Of a DNA stretch of 64,000 nt, positions 35,729 to 44,176 are shown one piece after another. Made by a program: the position numbers and the translations under genes. How positions within the stretch are numbered: the stretch's first letter is position 1; each line of letters opens with the position of its first letter. This stretch comes from Pseudomonas sp. Gutcm_11s (lineage in GTDB: Bacteria > Pseudomonadota > Gammaproteobacteria > Pseudomonadales > Pseudomonadaceae), in the NCBI RefSeq assembly GCF_028649395.1, contig NZ_JAQSUW010000006.1:1-64000 (forward strand), given 5' to 3'. The notes beneath the pieces are model-generated. The model was not told the DNA's origin and did no database searches. It saw nothing but the letters and a program-made list of their open reading frames with translations.

Positions 35729-36521
35729 GTGCGTCGGGCTGCGCGCAGGGTAGGGCGGTGAAGCCATACCTGGTGGCGGTCCTGTGCCATTCGGGCTGGC
35801 AGTGCAGGGCGTCGATGGCGGCATTCAGCGGCGCCAGCAGCTCGGCGGCGCCCCTGCCGACCAGGATACGTCGCTGAAAGTGGGCGACGCCGGGCACCGG
35901 GATGCCAATGAGGCGTTCGCCCAGCCCGGTCTTGCGGACCAGGTGGCGGTACATCAGATGGTTCATGTGGGTGAAGTCGCCACGTCCCGCGGCCACCATC
36001 TGCAGGGTCTGCAGCTCGCTGTTGAAGTCTTCGCGGCTTACTTGGCCGCTCGCCACCAGCTCATCGAGCAGCGGCAGGCGCTGGCCGCGTACGGCGAGCA
36101 GGCGCCTGCCTTGCAGCCAGTCGTTATCCAGCTGCGCGGGAGCCTGGGCGGCCCGCAGCACCAGCACGTTGTAGTCGTCTAACAGCGGCTTGCTCCACAG
36201 GTAGGTCTGCTGCTCGGCATCGTCGACGAAGCTGGGGCTGAGCAACATGACCAGGCCTTCGAAGCGCGCCGGCTGGTGCAGATACTGTTGCAGCAGACGC
36301 GCGCGCGGCAGGTTGCGTAGCTCGATATGGTATTGATCGGCCAGCAGCTGGTTGAGCTGCCCGACCATCTCCGGTACCAGGCCGCGCCTGGCGTCGATCA
36401 GAAAGGGGGCGGTCTCATAGGTATTGAAGGCCTGAACCGGTTCTGGCGAGGCTTGTGCGCAAGGTGGGGCGAGGAGTGCAAGCACGAGGGGCAGGCAGCG
36501 TAGCGATACGAAATGCGACAT
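35709..36521 (-). CDS. Periplasmic amino-acid-binding-like protein (SBP_bac_3 type)
   Basis: 270-residue exported protein: signal peptide 1-~24 (ending CAQAS), then a two-lobed solute-binding fold suggested by AFNTYETAPFLIDARRGLVPEMVGQLNQLL at the start and VAAGRGDFTHMNHLMYRHLV in the second lobe. No transporter genes adjoin it, so it may act as a stand-alone sensor or enzyme-like orphan. ATG 36521 has AAGGA upstream. Its 3' end overlaps the convergent gene by 20 bp. Confidence 0.78.
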   Translation of the reverse strand: MSHFVSLRCLPLVLALLAPPCAQASPEPVQAFNTYETAPFLIDARRGLVPEMVGQLNQLLADQYHIELRNLPRARLLQQYLHQPARFEGLVMLLSPSFVDDAEQQTYLWSKPLLDDYNVLVLRAAQAPAQLDNDWLQGRRLLAVRGQRLPLLDELVASGQVSREDFNSELQTLQMVAAGRGDFTHMNHLMYRHLVRKTGLGERLIGIPVPGVAHFQRRILVGRGAAELLAPLNAAIDALHCQPEWHRTATRYGFTALPCAQPDALTPARN

Positions 36522-36666
36522 GCTGGGTCCTTGGAGATGCGTCACCTACAGCTATGACCAGCTCCGAGCATGGTGCGTTTAGCCGTACTTGTCGAACCTG
36601 CCCGTAACTGCTCGGCAGCATCCTGTCAGGGTGTGCAGCAAGATTTATCCACAGGGAGTCATCGTG

Positions 36667-36960
36667 ATGAAACGTTCACTGATCGCCACTGCCGTTCTGC
36701 TCATGTCCGGCGCTGCGCAGGCCGGTATTCCGCAGCTCAATGCCACCTGCCCGGGCAATATCGAGGTGCATGCCGACGAGGGTGGCCCGATCTACCTGAA
36801 CGGCAAGGAGGCCAGCCTGAAGAGGTTCAACGACAACTACTACGAGGCCAAGGGCGAGGGCGTGACCCTTTCCCTGAGCATCAACCCGGACGGCTCGCCG
36901 GCGTTGTCCTACACCGGCAAGCACGGCGCCAATGGCATCTGCCAGCTGGTCAAGGACTGA
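36667..36960 (+). CDS. Small exported hypothetical protein, 97 aa
   Basis: A signal peptide (residues 1-19, cleavage after AQA) and a ~78-residue mature domain with two cysteines (near 28 and 92) that could form a disulfide: LNATCPGNIEVHADEGGPIYLN ... ANGICQLVKD. The domain looks like a small beta sandwich; I do not know the family. ATG 36667 follows AGGGAG; a GTG one codon earlier is equivalent. Confidence 0.75.
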   Translation: MKRSLIATAVLLMSGAAQAGIPQLNATCPGNIEVHADEGGPIYLNGKEASLKRFNDNYYEAKGEGVTLSLSINPDGSPALSYTGKHGANGICQLVKD

Positions 36961-36964
36961 CCGA

Positions 36965-37759
36965 TCAGCGTAGCTGGGCGCCGGTCGTCAGCCCTGGCAG
37001 CAGATGGCCGCGTAGCGCGGCGAAATGCTCCGCCGAATCGCGGAAGAACGCCTGCGGCAGCACGCCATAGCGGCGTAGATCAATCTCGACTTGTGCCAGC
37101 CCGGCTTGCTCGGCCAGCTCGTAGGCGCGCATGCCTTTCTCGATGCGCTCGGCAGTGCTGGCGAAGTCGATGCGCGGGCGCAGCGCTACCCGGCGGATCA
37201 GTGGCCAGTCCAGCGCCGCCAGCGCACGCTCCACGGCCGGGCCGACGATGAATTCCTGCTCCCAGAGGAAGAACGCCTCGAACAGCTCGCTTCGCTCTGC
37301 CTGTGCCAGCGGCTCGCCGCGCGCCTGTGCGTGGTGGCAACGGTTCAGCGCGGCCAGCAGGCGTGGCTGCAGGTAGCGCTCGGCGCCGGGGTGGTCGCCG
37401 TGCAGTTTGCTGAAGTGGTAGGCGGTATAGGCCTCGACGCAGACCTGCCGGTTGATCTCGCGGAAGGCGTCGGCGAAGGCATGCAGCTGGCGCAGCTTGG
37501 CGCGGCGCTGGTCGGGCGAGAAGAGGAACTGGGCGGACAGTAGCGTGCCGACCTTCATCCCCAGGGCGAAGTAGCCGGCACCCCACAATGCGCCGTGGGC
37601 GGCGATCAGCGGGAAGACGTTGCGCCCGCCGGAGTCCTGGTAGAGGTGGTGGTAGACCGACGCGCGCTGGGCCAGGTCGGTGAGGGCGCCGGCCAGTAGC
37701 GTCGCCTCCTGGTGAATGTGTCGATGTTGCAGATCCAGGGTTAAGCCATCGCTATCCAT
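36965..37759 (-). CDS. Hypothetical helical protein, 264 aa
   Basis: Mostly helical soluble protein, His/Arg/Leu-rich, with one hydrophobic stretch (FPLIAAHGALWGAGYFALGMKVGTLL, residues ~50-75) that could be a buried helix or a membrane hairpin. No catalytic motif or family is recognised. ATG 37759 follows CGGAG; a longer in-frame start at 37828 is possible but adds charged residues. It is convergent with the small exported protein and 81 bp from rhlG, on the same strand. Confidence 0.7.
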   Translation of the reverse strand: MDSDGLTLDLQHRHIHQEATLLAGALTDLAQRASVYHHLYQDSGGRNVFPLIAAHGALWGAGYFALGMKVGTLLSAQFLFSPDQRRAKLRQLHAFADAFREINRQVCVEAYTAYHFSKLHGDHPGAERYLQPRLLAALNRCHHAQARGEPLAQAERSELFEAFFLWEQEFIVGPAVERALAALDWPLIRRVALRPRIDFASTAERIEKGMRAYELAEQAGLAQVEIDLRRYGVLPQAFFRDSAEHFAALRGHLLPGLTTGAQLR

Positions 37760-37840
37760 GTGCAGGGCTCCGAGACGAATCTTCTGCCCTGAATCTAGGC
37801 GGAGTTCGTCCCGGCGGCCGCGTGGCAAATTGCCCCAGGG

Positions 37841-38611
37841 TTACAGGGTGAAACCGCCGTCGATGGGGATGATCGCGCCGGTCATGTAGGCGCCGGCGGT
37901 GCTGCACAGGGTGATGGCCAGTGCCGACATTTCTTCCTCGCGGCCCCAGCGCTTCATCGGGATCAGTGCGACGTCTGCGGCCAGGGCGGCTTCGTCGTTG
38001 GAGATGAAACGGGTCATCTTGCTCGGGAAGCGGCCGGGGGCGATCACGTTGACGTTGATGTGCTCGCTGACCAGCTCGCGAGCCAGGTTGCGCGACAGCT
38101 GGTGCAGCGCCGCCTTGCTCGGGCCGTAGGCGTAGGCTTCTTCGCTCATCGAGCTGATGCCGGCCACCGAGCCGATGTTGATGATGCGTGCCGGGCTGGC
38201 CTCGTTACCGGCCTTGCGCAGCAGCGGCAGCAGTTGCTGGATGCAGCTGAACACGGCGGTGACGTTGAGCTGCATGACCTTCTCCCAGCCCTTGACCGGG
38301 TAGCTCTCCAGCGGCGCGCCCCAGCTGGTACCGGCGTTGTTGACCAGGATGTCGAGGTGCTCGATGCGCTGGCCCAGCTCGGTTGCCAGGGCGCGCGCGC
38401 CTTCTTCGCCGGAGAGGTCGGCAGCCAGGCCGATGCACTCGCCGTAGACCGACAGCTCTTCGGCCGTCTGCAGGCAGGCGGCGCCGTCGCGGCCGCAGAT
38501 GAAGACCCGTGCGCCGGCCTCGAGCAGGCCTTGGGCGATCATCCGGCCGATGCCGCGGCTGCCGCCGGTGACCAGGGCGGTGCGTCCGGCGAGACTGAAG
38601 TAGGAATGCAT
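37841..38611 (-). CDS. rhlG: NADPH-dependent short-chain dehydrogenase RhlG-like
   Basis: 256-residue classical SDR with N-terminal cofactor motif TGGSRGIG (near residue 16), NNAG at ~93, catalytic Ser (NIGSVAGISSM) and YGPSK (Tyr/Lys pair). The length and sequence agree closely with P. aeruginosa RhlG as I recall it. RhlG was first proposed as a beta-ketoacyl reductase for rhamnolipid/PHA precursors, but its exact role is debated. ATG 38611 gives the family N-terminus MHSYFSLAG. No rhlAB genes are present. Confidence 0.87.
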   Translation of the reverse strand: MHSYFSLAGRTALVTGGSRGIGRMIAQGLLEAGARVFICGRDGAACLQTAEELSVYGECIGLAADLSGEEGARALATELGQRIEHLDILVNNAGTSWGAPLESYPVKGWEKVMQLNVTAVFSCIQQLLPLLRKAGNEASPARIINIGSVAGISSMSEEAYAYGPSKAALHQLSRNLARELVSEHINVNVIAPGRFPSKMTRFISNDEAALAADVALIPMKRWGREEEMSALAITLCSTAGAYMTGAIIPIDGGFTL

Positions 38612-38711
38612 GGCTGGCTCCTTGGCCGATGGATAGGGCACCTACCCTAATCCGCCACGGCGCCCCTGGCGCCCGTTATTGCGGGCGCAAATGGTGCGGC
38701 CAAGCCCTGGC

Positions 38712-40133
38712 CTATGGCGCCGCCTCGGCCTGTTGCCAGCCACCACCGAGGGCCATGAACAGGCCGATCTGCGCCTGGGTCACCTGGCTCTCGCTGGCCG
38801 CCAGCTGTTCGTCGACGCCGGCCAGGGTGCGCTGGGCCTGCAGCTCGGCGAGGAAGTTCTCGCGGCCAGCCTGGTAGAAGACGTGGGTCTGTTCGGCGGC
38901 TCGGCGCGCCGAGCGTGCGGTGTCTTCCAGGGCGTCGCGCTGCTGCAGTGCGGCCTGGTAGTGGGCGAGGGCGGTCTGGGTCTCGCGCACGGCGCCCAGC
39001 ACCACGCCGTCGAAGTGCGCCAGCGCCGCCTGGCTGCCGGCCTCAGCCTGCTGTACGCGAGCGCGGGCGCCGTTGCTGGGGATGCTCCAGTGGATCAGCG
39101 GGCCGAAGCCCCAGTGCTGGGTGGAGGCATCGCCCATGTCGTCGAGCACACCGATCAGCCCGGTGGAGGCGCCGAGGCTGATGTCCGGGTACAGCGCGGC
39201 GGTGGTCACGCCGATGCGCGCGGTGGCGGCGGCCAGCTGGCGTTCGGCCTGGCGCACGTCCGGACGGCGGGCGAGCAGGGCGGCGCCGTCGCCGACCGGC
39301 AGCGGCTGCAGCAGCGTCGGCAGGTGCGCACAGTCGGTGACGTCGCTCGGCAGTGCCTCGGCCGGCTGCGCGGTGAGCATGGCCAACTGGTAGACGCCTG
39401 CCTGGCGCGCGGCTTCATAGCGCGGCAGCACGGCGCGCAGGGACTTGAACTGGGTCTCCGAGCGGGTCACCTCGGTCTCGTTGCCACGCCCGGCGGCGTG
39501 CAGCTGGGCGGTCAGCTCCAGGCTCTGGCGCTGCAGGTCGAGCGAGTGCAGGGCCACGGCGCGCTCCTCGTTGGCAGCGCACACCTGGGCATAGGCGCCG
39601 ACCACCCGGGCGACCACGTTGATCCGTGCCAGGTCAGCGGCGGCCTGGGTGGCGTCGGCCTCGGCGCGGGCGGTTTCCACGCCACGGCGCAGCTTGCCGA
39701 ACAGGTCGAGCTGGTAGGACAGGCCGACGTTGAGGTTGGCGAAGTTGACCACCGGCACCTTCTGCATCAGCAGGAACTGCTGGCCGGCCACCTGCACGCG
39801 CTGCAGGTCGGCGTCCACGGCTTCGTGGACGTTGCCGAGGTCCTCGATCTCGCTGACCCGCGCAGCGGCGCGGCCGAGGTTGGCGGCGGCCACGCGCAGC
39901 TCGGTGTTGGCTGCCAGCGCCTGCTCGACCAGGCGTTCCAGGGCTGGCTCGTGGTACAGCCGCCACCAGTCGGCGGGGACCGGTGCGGAGACCACTTCGG
40001 CGCCGCCGTTCAACTCGCCGTGCAGGTCGGCGCGGTTGGCGGCGGCGTCCTGCGGCAGGTGGTAGTCGGGGCCGACCGTGGTGCAGGCGCCGAGGGCGAG
40101 GGCGGCGACGAGGGGCAGCAGGCGCAGGGTCAT
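38712..40133 (-). CDS. Outer-membrane efflux lipoprotein, NodT/OprM family
   Basis: 473-residue TolC-like outer-membrane factor. The N-terminal lipobox LALGAC (Cys17) precedes the typical TTVGPDYHLP start, and two OEP repeats span ~60-260 and ~270-465. It forms the outer-membrane exit channel for the fusion protein and FUSC-type inner-membrane component encoded upstream. Its start overlaps the HlyD gene stop by 4 bp (ATGA), so it is the last gene of a five-gene operon. Confidence 0.93.
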   Translation of the reverse strand: MTLRLLPLVAALALGACTTVGPDYHLPQDAAANRADLHGELNGGAEVVSAPVPADWWRLYHEPALERLVEQALAANTELRVAAANLGRAAARVSEIEDLGNVHEAVDADLQRVQVAGQQFLLMQKVPVVNFANLNVGLSYQLDLFGKLRRGVETARAEADATQAAADLARINVVARVVGAYAQVCAANEERAVALHSLDLQRQSLELTAQLHAAGRGNETEVTRSETQFKSLRAVLPRYEAARQAGVYQLAMLTAQPAEALPSDVTDCAHLPTLLQPLPVGDGAALLARRPDVRQAERQLAAATARIGVTTAALYPDISLGASTGLIGVLDDMGDASTQHWGFGPLIHWSIPSNGARARVQQAEAGSQAALAHFDGVVLGAVRETQTALAHYQAALQQRDALEDTARSARRAAEQTHVFYQAGRENFLAELQAQRTLAGVDEQLAASESQVTQAQIGLFMALGGGWQQAEAAP

Positions 40134-41008
40134 GGCTTCTGTCCGTCCTCGATGATGGACACGGTGGCGGTGCGCCCGGCGACCATGCGGAAGTCTTCCG
40201 GCACCTCGTCGAATAGGATGCGCACCGGCACGCGCTGGGCCAGGCGCACCCAGCTGAAGGCCGGGTTGACGTTGGGCAGCAGGTTGGCGCCGCTGGTGCG
40301 GTCGCGGTCCTCGATGGCGGCGGCGATGCTCTGCACGTGCCCGGTCAGGCGGCGCTCGTCGCCCATCACGCGGATGTCCACGGCCTGGCCGACATGGATG
40401 TGGCCGAGCTTGGTTTCCTCGAAATAGCCGTCGAGGTGGAAGGAGTCCTTGTCCACCACCGAGAGCACGTTGCGCCCGGCACTGACGAACTCGCCCACGC
40501 GCGGCGCGCGGTCGTTGAGGTAGCCGTCCACCGGGCTGCTGATCACCGTGCGCTCCAGGTTCAGGCGCGCGGTGCCCACCGCCGCCTCGGCCTCGGCCAG
40601 CGCCGCGCCGGCGCGCAGCACGGTGGATTCGCTTTCCTCGACGATCTCGCGCGCCACCAGCTTGCCTAGCGCACGGTTGCGCGCGGCCTCGCGCCTGGCC
40701 TGGGCCAGGGTCTCGCGGCGGTCGTCGCGCAGCGCCTCGGCCTGCTTGAGGGCGACCTGGAAACGCGCCTGGTCGATGACGAACAGCACCTGGCCACGGC
40801 TGACCGGCTGGTTGTCGTGGACCTCGACGCGGGCGATCAGCCCGGAGACGTCGGGTGCCACCTGGATCACGTCGACGCGGATATGGCCGTCGCGGGTCCA
40901 GGGGGCGAACAGGTAGTAGCTGACCATCTGCCAGATCAGCACGGCGGCGACGGCAACGGCGACCAGGGTGACCAGCAGGCGGGCGGAGGAGAGCGCGAGT
41001 CTTTTCAT
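40130..41008 (-). CDS. HlyD/EmrA-type membrane fusion protein (AaeA-like)
   Basis: 292-residue periplasmic adaptor: one N-terminal membrane helix (~10-32), lipoyl/barrel-sandwich halves (DVSGLIARVEVHDNQPVSRGQVLFVID; VISSPVDGYLNDRAPRVGEFV) separated by a short coiled coil, and a beta-barrel end. ATG 41008 overlaps the DUF1656 stop by 4 bp. The frame is open upstream, but that part is antisense noise. Together with the FUSC and DUF1656 proteins it resembles the AaeXAB aromatic-acid efflux system. Confidence 0.93.
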   Translation of the reverse strand: MKRLALSSARLLVTLVAVAVAAVLIWQMVSYYLFAPWTRDGHIRVDVIQVAPDVSGLIARVEVHDNQPVSRGQVLFVIDQARFQVALKQAEALRDDRRETLAQARREAARNRALGKLVAREIVEESESTVLRAGAALAEAEAAVGTARLNLERTVISSPVDGYLNDRAPRVGEFVSAGRNVLSVVDKDSFHLDGYFEETKLGHIHVGQAVDIRVMGDERRLTGHVQSIAAAIEDRDRTSGANLLPNVNPAFSWVRLAQRVPVRILFDEVPEDFRMVAGRTATVSIIEDGQKP

Positions 41009-41217
41009 GAGTGCATCAGGATTCGGCTGAGGTGATCGAGGAGGCCCAGCAGGGCGGCGTACAGCGCGATGTTGAACAGCGCGCGGTGCCAGACCAGGCG
41101 GTAGACATGCAGGGTGTTGAGCAGCCGCTGCAGCGGCAGGTACAGCAGGTAGGCGAGCAGTGCCAGCACCAGGGCGGTGGGCAGGAACACGCCGAAGACA
41201 TTGATATCGCCGATCAC
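41005..41217 (-). CDS. DUF1656 small membrane protein (AaeX-like)
   Basis: 70-residue protein with two hydrophobic helices (~8-28 and ~45-62), typical of DUF1656 proteins that accompany FUSC/HlyD efflux pairs. It starts at GTG 41217, overlapping the FUSC stop by 4 bp, and its stop overlaps the HlyD start by 4 bp, so it is locked into translational coupling. Role unknown, possibly an accessory subunit. Confidence 0.88.
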   Translation of the reverse strand: MIGDINVFGVFLPTALVLALLAYLLYLPLQRLLNTLHVYRLVWHRALFNIALYAALLGLLDHLSRILMHS

Positions 41218-43277
41218 AGTGCGGCTCCGTCGAGGCCCTGGGGCAGAGGTTGTTCGTGGTACACGGCCGGCGCAGCGAGGGCCGGCGGTTGCAGCGCGGT
41301 GGCCAGGCCGCCGAGGGCGTGCAGCACGGCCAGTGCGGCTTCCTCACACTGCGGCGCGCTGGCGGTCGTGGCCAGGCGTGCACGCTCGATCAGCTGCAGC
41401 AGCGAGGGCGCCACCGGCTGCGCGCTGCCGGCACGCAGGTTGCGGCGGAAGTGCCGGCCGACGCCACGCACCACCAGTTGCAGTGGGCGCTGCGCTTCGC
41501 TCGGCAGGCGCGCCTGGTGGGCCTTGATGTCGAGCAGGTTGTAGGCGATGCGCAGGTCGCGCTCGGCCTCGCCGCTGTCCTGGCCGCTGAGGTTGAGGCG
41601 CGGCAGGTGCTGGGCGAAGCGGTCAAGCAGGCGCCCGGCCAGGCGGCGCTGTTCGACCAGGGTGTCGGCATGGCTCATCGCGCCGAGGTCCTGCCAGCTG
41701 GAACGGGTCATGCGCCGCGCCAGCAGCTCGGCTCCGAATGGGCGGAACACCAGGGTCCAGAGGAAAGCGAAGAGCAGGCCGATGGGCCCGGCCAGGTTGC
41801 TGTTGAGGAACACCAGGAAGTCGGCCTGGTAGGCGCCCTGGATGCTGATGAAGGTGGCGGTGTTGACCGCGATCAGCAGGGTCGGCAGGTAGAAGCGCGG
41901 TTGCACGGTGAGGGTGCCGACGCAGATGAACGGCCCGGCGAAGGCCAGCACCAGCAGCGGGAAATCGTGCACGTTGGGCAGCACGAGGAACAGGTAGAGG
42001 CTGGCCAGCATCACGCTGAAGCAGGTCCAGATGAAGAAGCGCTTGATCTGCGCGGCCGGCTCGTCGAGCGTGGCGAAGAAGCAGCAGGCCACGGCGGCGA
42101 GCACCACGGCGCTGGCGCCATCGGTCCAGCCCAGCCAGATCCACAGCTGCGCGGCGATGAAGATACCGAGGACGATGTAGGCGGTGGAATACAGCATCAG
42201 CCCGCGGTCATAGAAGCGCGCGCCGTTGCCCAGATGCCAGTGGCGGTACACCGAGGTCCAGGGGCTGTGGTCGTCACTGCTCAGACGCTGCTGCAGGCTG
42301 CGGCAGTCCTGCCACAGGTCGAGCCATTGGCGCAGGCGATAGAGGGCATTGGCCAGCAGGCTCTGCTCGGCTTCGACCAGGAGTACCGGGTCCGGTTGCA
42401 GGGTTTGCAGCGCTTGCTGCAGTTCGCTGCGACCGGCCTCGTCGGCACCCTCGCGCAGCCAGGCCTCGGCGCGGCGCAGCAGTGGCGCCAGGTGGGCGGC
42501 CTGCTGGGGTGCGCGTTGGTGCAGCACGTCCAGGGCGTCGTGCAGGCTGTCCACCGCTGGCAGCAGCAGGGCCATGCGCTCGCGCAGCTCGCGGGCGTTG
42601 CGTACCACGCGTGGGTGGGCGCCCTCGTGGGGCAGCTGGCCGATCATCAGTTCCAGGCCGTTGAAGGTGGTGACCATGGCTGCGCGCAGGCGCGCCAGAT
42701 CGCCCAGCTCGCGCTGGCGCTGCAGCTGCAGGGCGCAGTAGTCGCGGGCATCGCCGAACCAGCGGCGGGCGCTGTCGGCGAGTACCGGGGCCAGGCGGCT
42801 GGGCCAGAACAGGCTGGTGACCACGGCGGCGCAGACGATGCCCAGGCTGATCTCGAGGAAGCGCGAGTAGGCCAGGTCGAACACCGCCTGCGGGTTGTCC
42901 ACTACCGGCAGGGCGATCATCGGCATGGTGTAGCCGGCCAGCATCAGCGCGTAGTTGTCGGCGGTGCGTACGTGCATGGAGAGCAACAGCATGCTGCCGG
43001 TCCATAGCGCCACCACCAGGCACAGCAGCAGCGGCGCCTGGGCCAGCAGCGGCACGAAGAACACTGCGGCGCTGGCGCCGAGCAGGGTACCCAGTGCGCG
43101 GTACAGCGCCTTGGAACTGGTCGGGCCGACGAAGGGGTTGGCGACGATGTACACCGTGGCCATCGCCCAGTAGGGCCGCGGCAGCTGCATGTACAGGGCG
43201 ATGTACAGCGCCAGCATCGAGGCGGCGAATACCTTGAGCGAGTAGAACCAGTCGCGAGCGGGAGGCAGGCTGAGCAT
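41214..43277 (-). CDS. FUSC-family inner-membrane transporter (AaeB-like)
   Basis: 687-residue protein with two blocks of about six membrane helices (~15-170 and ~360-525), each followed by a cytoplasmic helical region, as in AaeB/YccS-type FUSC proteins. In E. coli AaeB, with AaeA, exports p-hydroxybenzoate and related aromatic acids; the substrate here is inferred only by analogy. It starts 3 bp after the MarR gene and overlaps DUF1656 by 4 bp. Confidence 0.92.
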   Translation of the reverse strand: MLSLPPARDWFYSLKVFAASMLALYIALYMQLPRPYWAMATVYIVANPFVGPTSSKALYRALGTLLGASAAVFFVPLLAQAPLLLCLVVALWTGSMLLLSMHVRTADNYALMLAGYTMPMIALPVVDNPQAVFDLAYSRFLEISLGIVCAAVVTSLFWPSRLAPVLADSARRWFGDARDYCALQLQRQRELGDLARLRAAMVTTFNGLELMIGQLPHEGAHPRVVRNARELRERMALLLPAVDSLHDALDVLHQRAPQQAAHLAPLLRRAEAWLREGADEAGRSELQQALQTLQPDPVLLVEAEQSLLANALYRLRQWLDLWQDCRSLQQRLSSDDHSPWTSVYRHWHLGNGARFYDRGLMLYSTAYIVLGIFIAAQLWIWLGWTDGASAVVLAAVACCFFATLDEPAAQIKRFFIWTCFSVMLASLYLFLVLPNVHDFPLLVLAFAGPFICVGTLTVQPRFYLPTLLIAVNTATFISIQGAYQADFLVFLNSNLAGPIGLLFAFLWTLVFRPFGAELLARRMTRSSWQDLGAMSHADTLVEQRRLAGRLLDRFAQHLPRLNLSGQDSGEAERDLRIAYNLLDIKAHQARLPSEAQRPLQLVVRGVGRHFRRNLRAGSAQPVAPSLLQLIERARLATTASAPQCEEAALAVLHALGGLATALQPPALAAPAVYHEQPLPQGLDGAAL

Positions 43278-43280
43278 CAG

Positions 43281-43718
43281 TCAGGCCTGCGGGGTGAACT
43301 GTTCGAGCGCGCTGAACACGCGCAGCGCCGCGTGCAGGTCGGCCTCGGGCAGATGGCCGAGGGCCCGACTGCGCAGGCTGCGCAACTCGACTTCCAGCCG
43401 GGTGCTGAGCGTGCGTCCGGTGGGGGTGACGCTGAGCAGCTTGGCGCGGCGGTCGGCCGGGTCCTCGGCGCGTTCGATCAGCCCGGCCTGGCACAGCTGA
43501 TCGAGCAGGCGCACCAGCGACGGCCCCTCGATGCCCACGGCCTGGGCCAGCTGGACCTGGCGCACACCGTCGCCGAGGCGGCCGATGAGCAGCAGTGGCA
43601 TGCAGCAGGCTTCGCTGATGCCGAAATGCGCCAGCGCCTGCTGGCAGGTACGGCGCCAGATTCGACCGCTGCTGACCAGACGGCTGCTGACCTGTTGCTG
43701 GAGAGTTGCGATGGGCAT
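43281..43718 (-). CDS. MarR-family transcriptional regulator
   Basis: 145-residue winged-helix regulator; the recognition region is VRQVQLAQAVGIEGPSLVRLLDQLCQAGLIER and the wing is AEDPADRRAKLLSVTPTGR. It is the first gene of the efflux operon, 3 bp before the FUSC gene, and probably autorepresses it until an aromatic ligand binds. A palindrome at 43740-43757, 22 bp upstream of its ATG, is a likely operator. Confidence 0.93.
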   Translation of the reverse strand: MPIATLQQQVSSRLVSSGRIWRRTCQQALAHFGISEACCMPLLLIGRLGDGVRQVQLAQAVGIEGPSLVRLLDQLCQAGLIERAEDPADRRAKLLSVTPTGRTLSTRLEVELRSLRSRALGHLPEADLHAALRVFSALEQFTPQA

Positions 43719-43732
43719 GATAAAGAATGCAG

Positions 43733-43757
43733 GCTATCTATTAGCATGCTATCTAAT
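43733..43757. promoter_or_regulatory. Candidate MarR operator
   Basis: The dyad ATTAG-N8-CTAAT (43740-43757) contains the perfect 10-bp palindrome TAGCATGCTA (43742-43751). GCTATCTA also recurs as a direct repeat at 43733 and 43748. It sits just upstream of the MarR start, as expected for autoregulation. Confidence 0.6.
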
Positions 43758-43809
43758 CATTCGATCCCTGCTCGGACAAGGTGCGTTTCGCGCAACACTG
43801 AGTTGCCGA

Positions 43810-44031
43810 TCAGCGCTTTGCTTGTTGCCGTAGTGGTACCAACAGGGCGTTCAGACCGTTGTGATCGATCTCGTGCATCAGTGCGAGCAGGCGGCCCAAT
43901 TCGCCCTTGGGAAAGCCCTGGCGGGCGAACCAGCCCAGGTAGTTGCCGGGCAGATCGGCGATCAGGCGGCCCTGATACTTGCCGTAGGGCATGCTGCGGG
44001 TGACCAGCAGGAGGAGGTCGTCGGGATTCAT
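43810..44031 (-). CDS. DUF3820 family protein
   Basis: 73-residue protein matching DUF3820 (annotated in some genomes as 'putative quorum-sensing-regulated virulence factor'): MPYGKYQGRLIADLPGNYLGWFARQGFPKGELGRLLALMHEI is the family core. It is small and soluble, with no catalytic motif. ATG 44031 follows GAGGAGG a little far upstream. The biological role is not known to me. Confidence 0.85.
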   Translation of the reverse strand: MNPDDLLLLVTRSMPYGKYQGRLIADLPGNYLGWFARQGFPKGELGRLLALMHEIDHNGLNALLVPLRQQAKR

Positions 44032-44176
44032 GGCGCGGCGTACGGGATGGCGACGGGGCGGGCAGGATAACCCGGTGGCGGCACTGTACGGCTACTGTTG
44101 TGGTCAGCTGTACCCCTGTGCCGCGGGCACGGCGCGTTCTAATCGTCCTCTTTACTCGTGAAGCGGAGTTGCCCCG

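Noticed and set aside
38669..38688. Hairpin GCGCCCG/CGGGCGC as a terminator for the efflux operon
   Set aside because: It lacks a U tract on the minus strand, so termination there is not supported.
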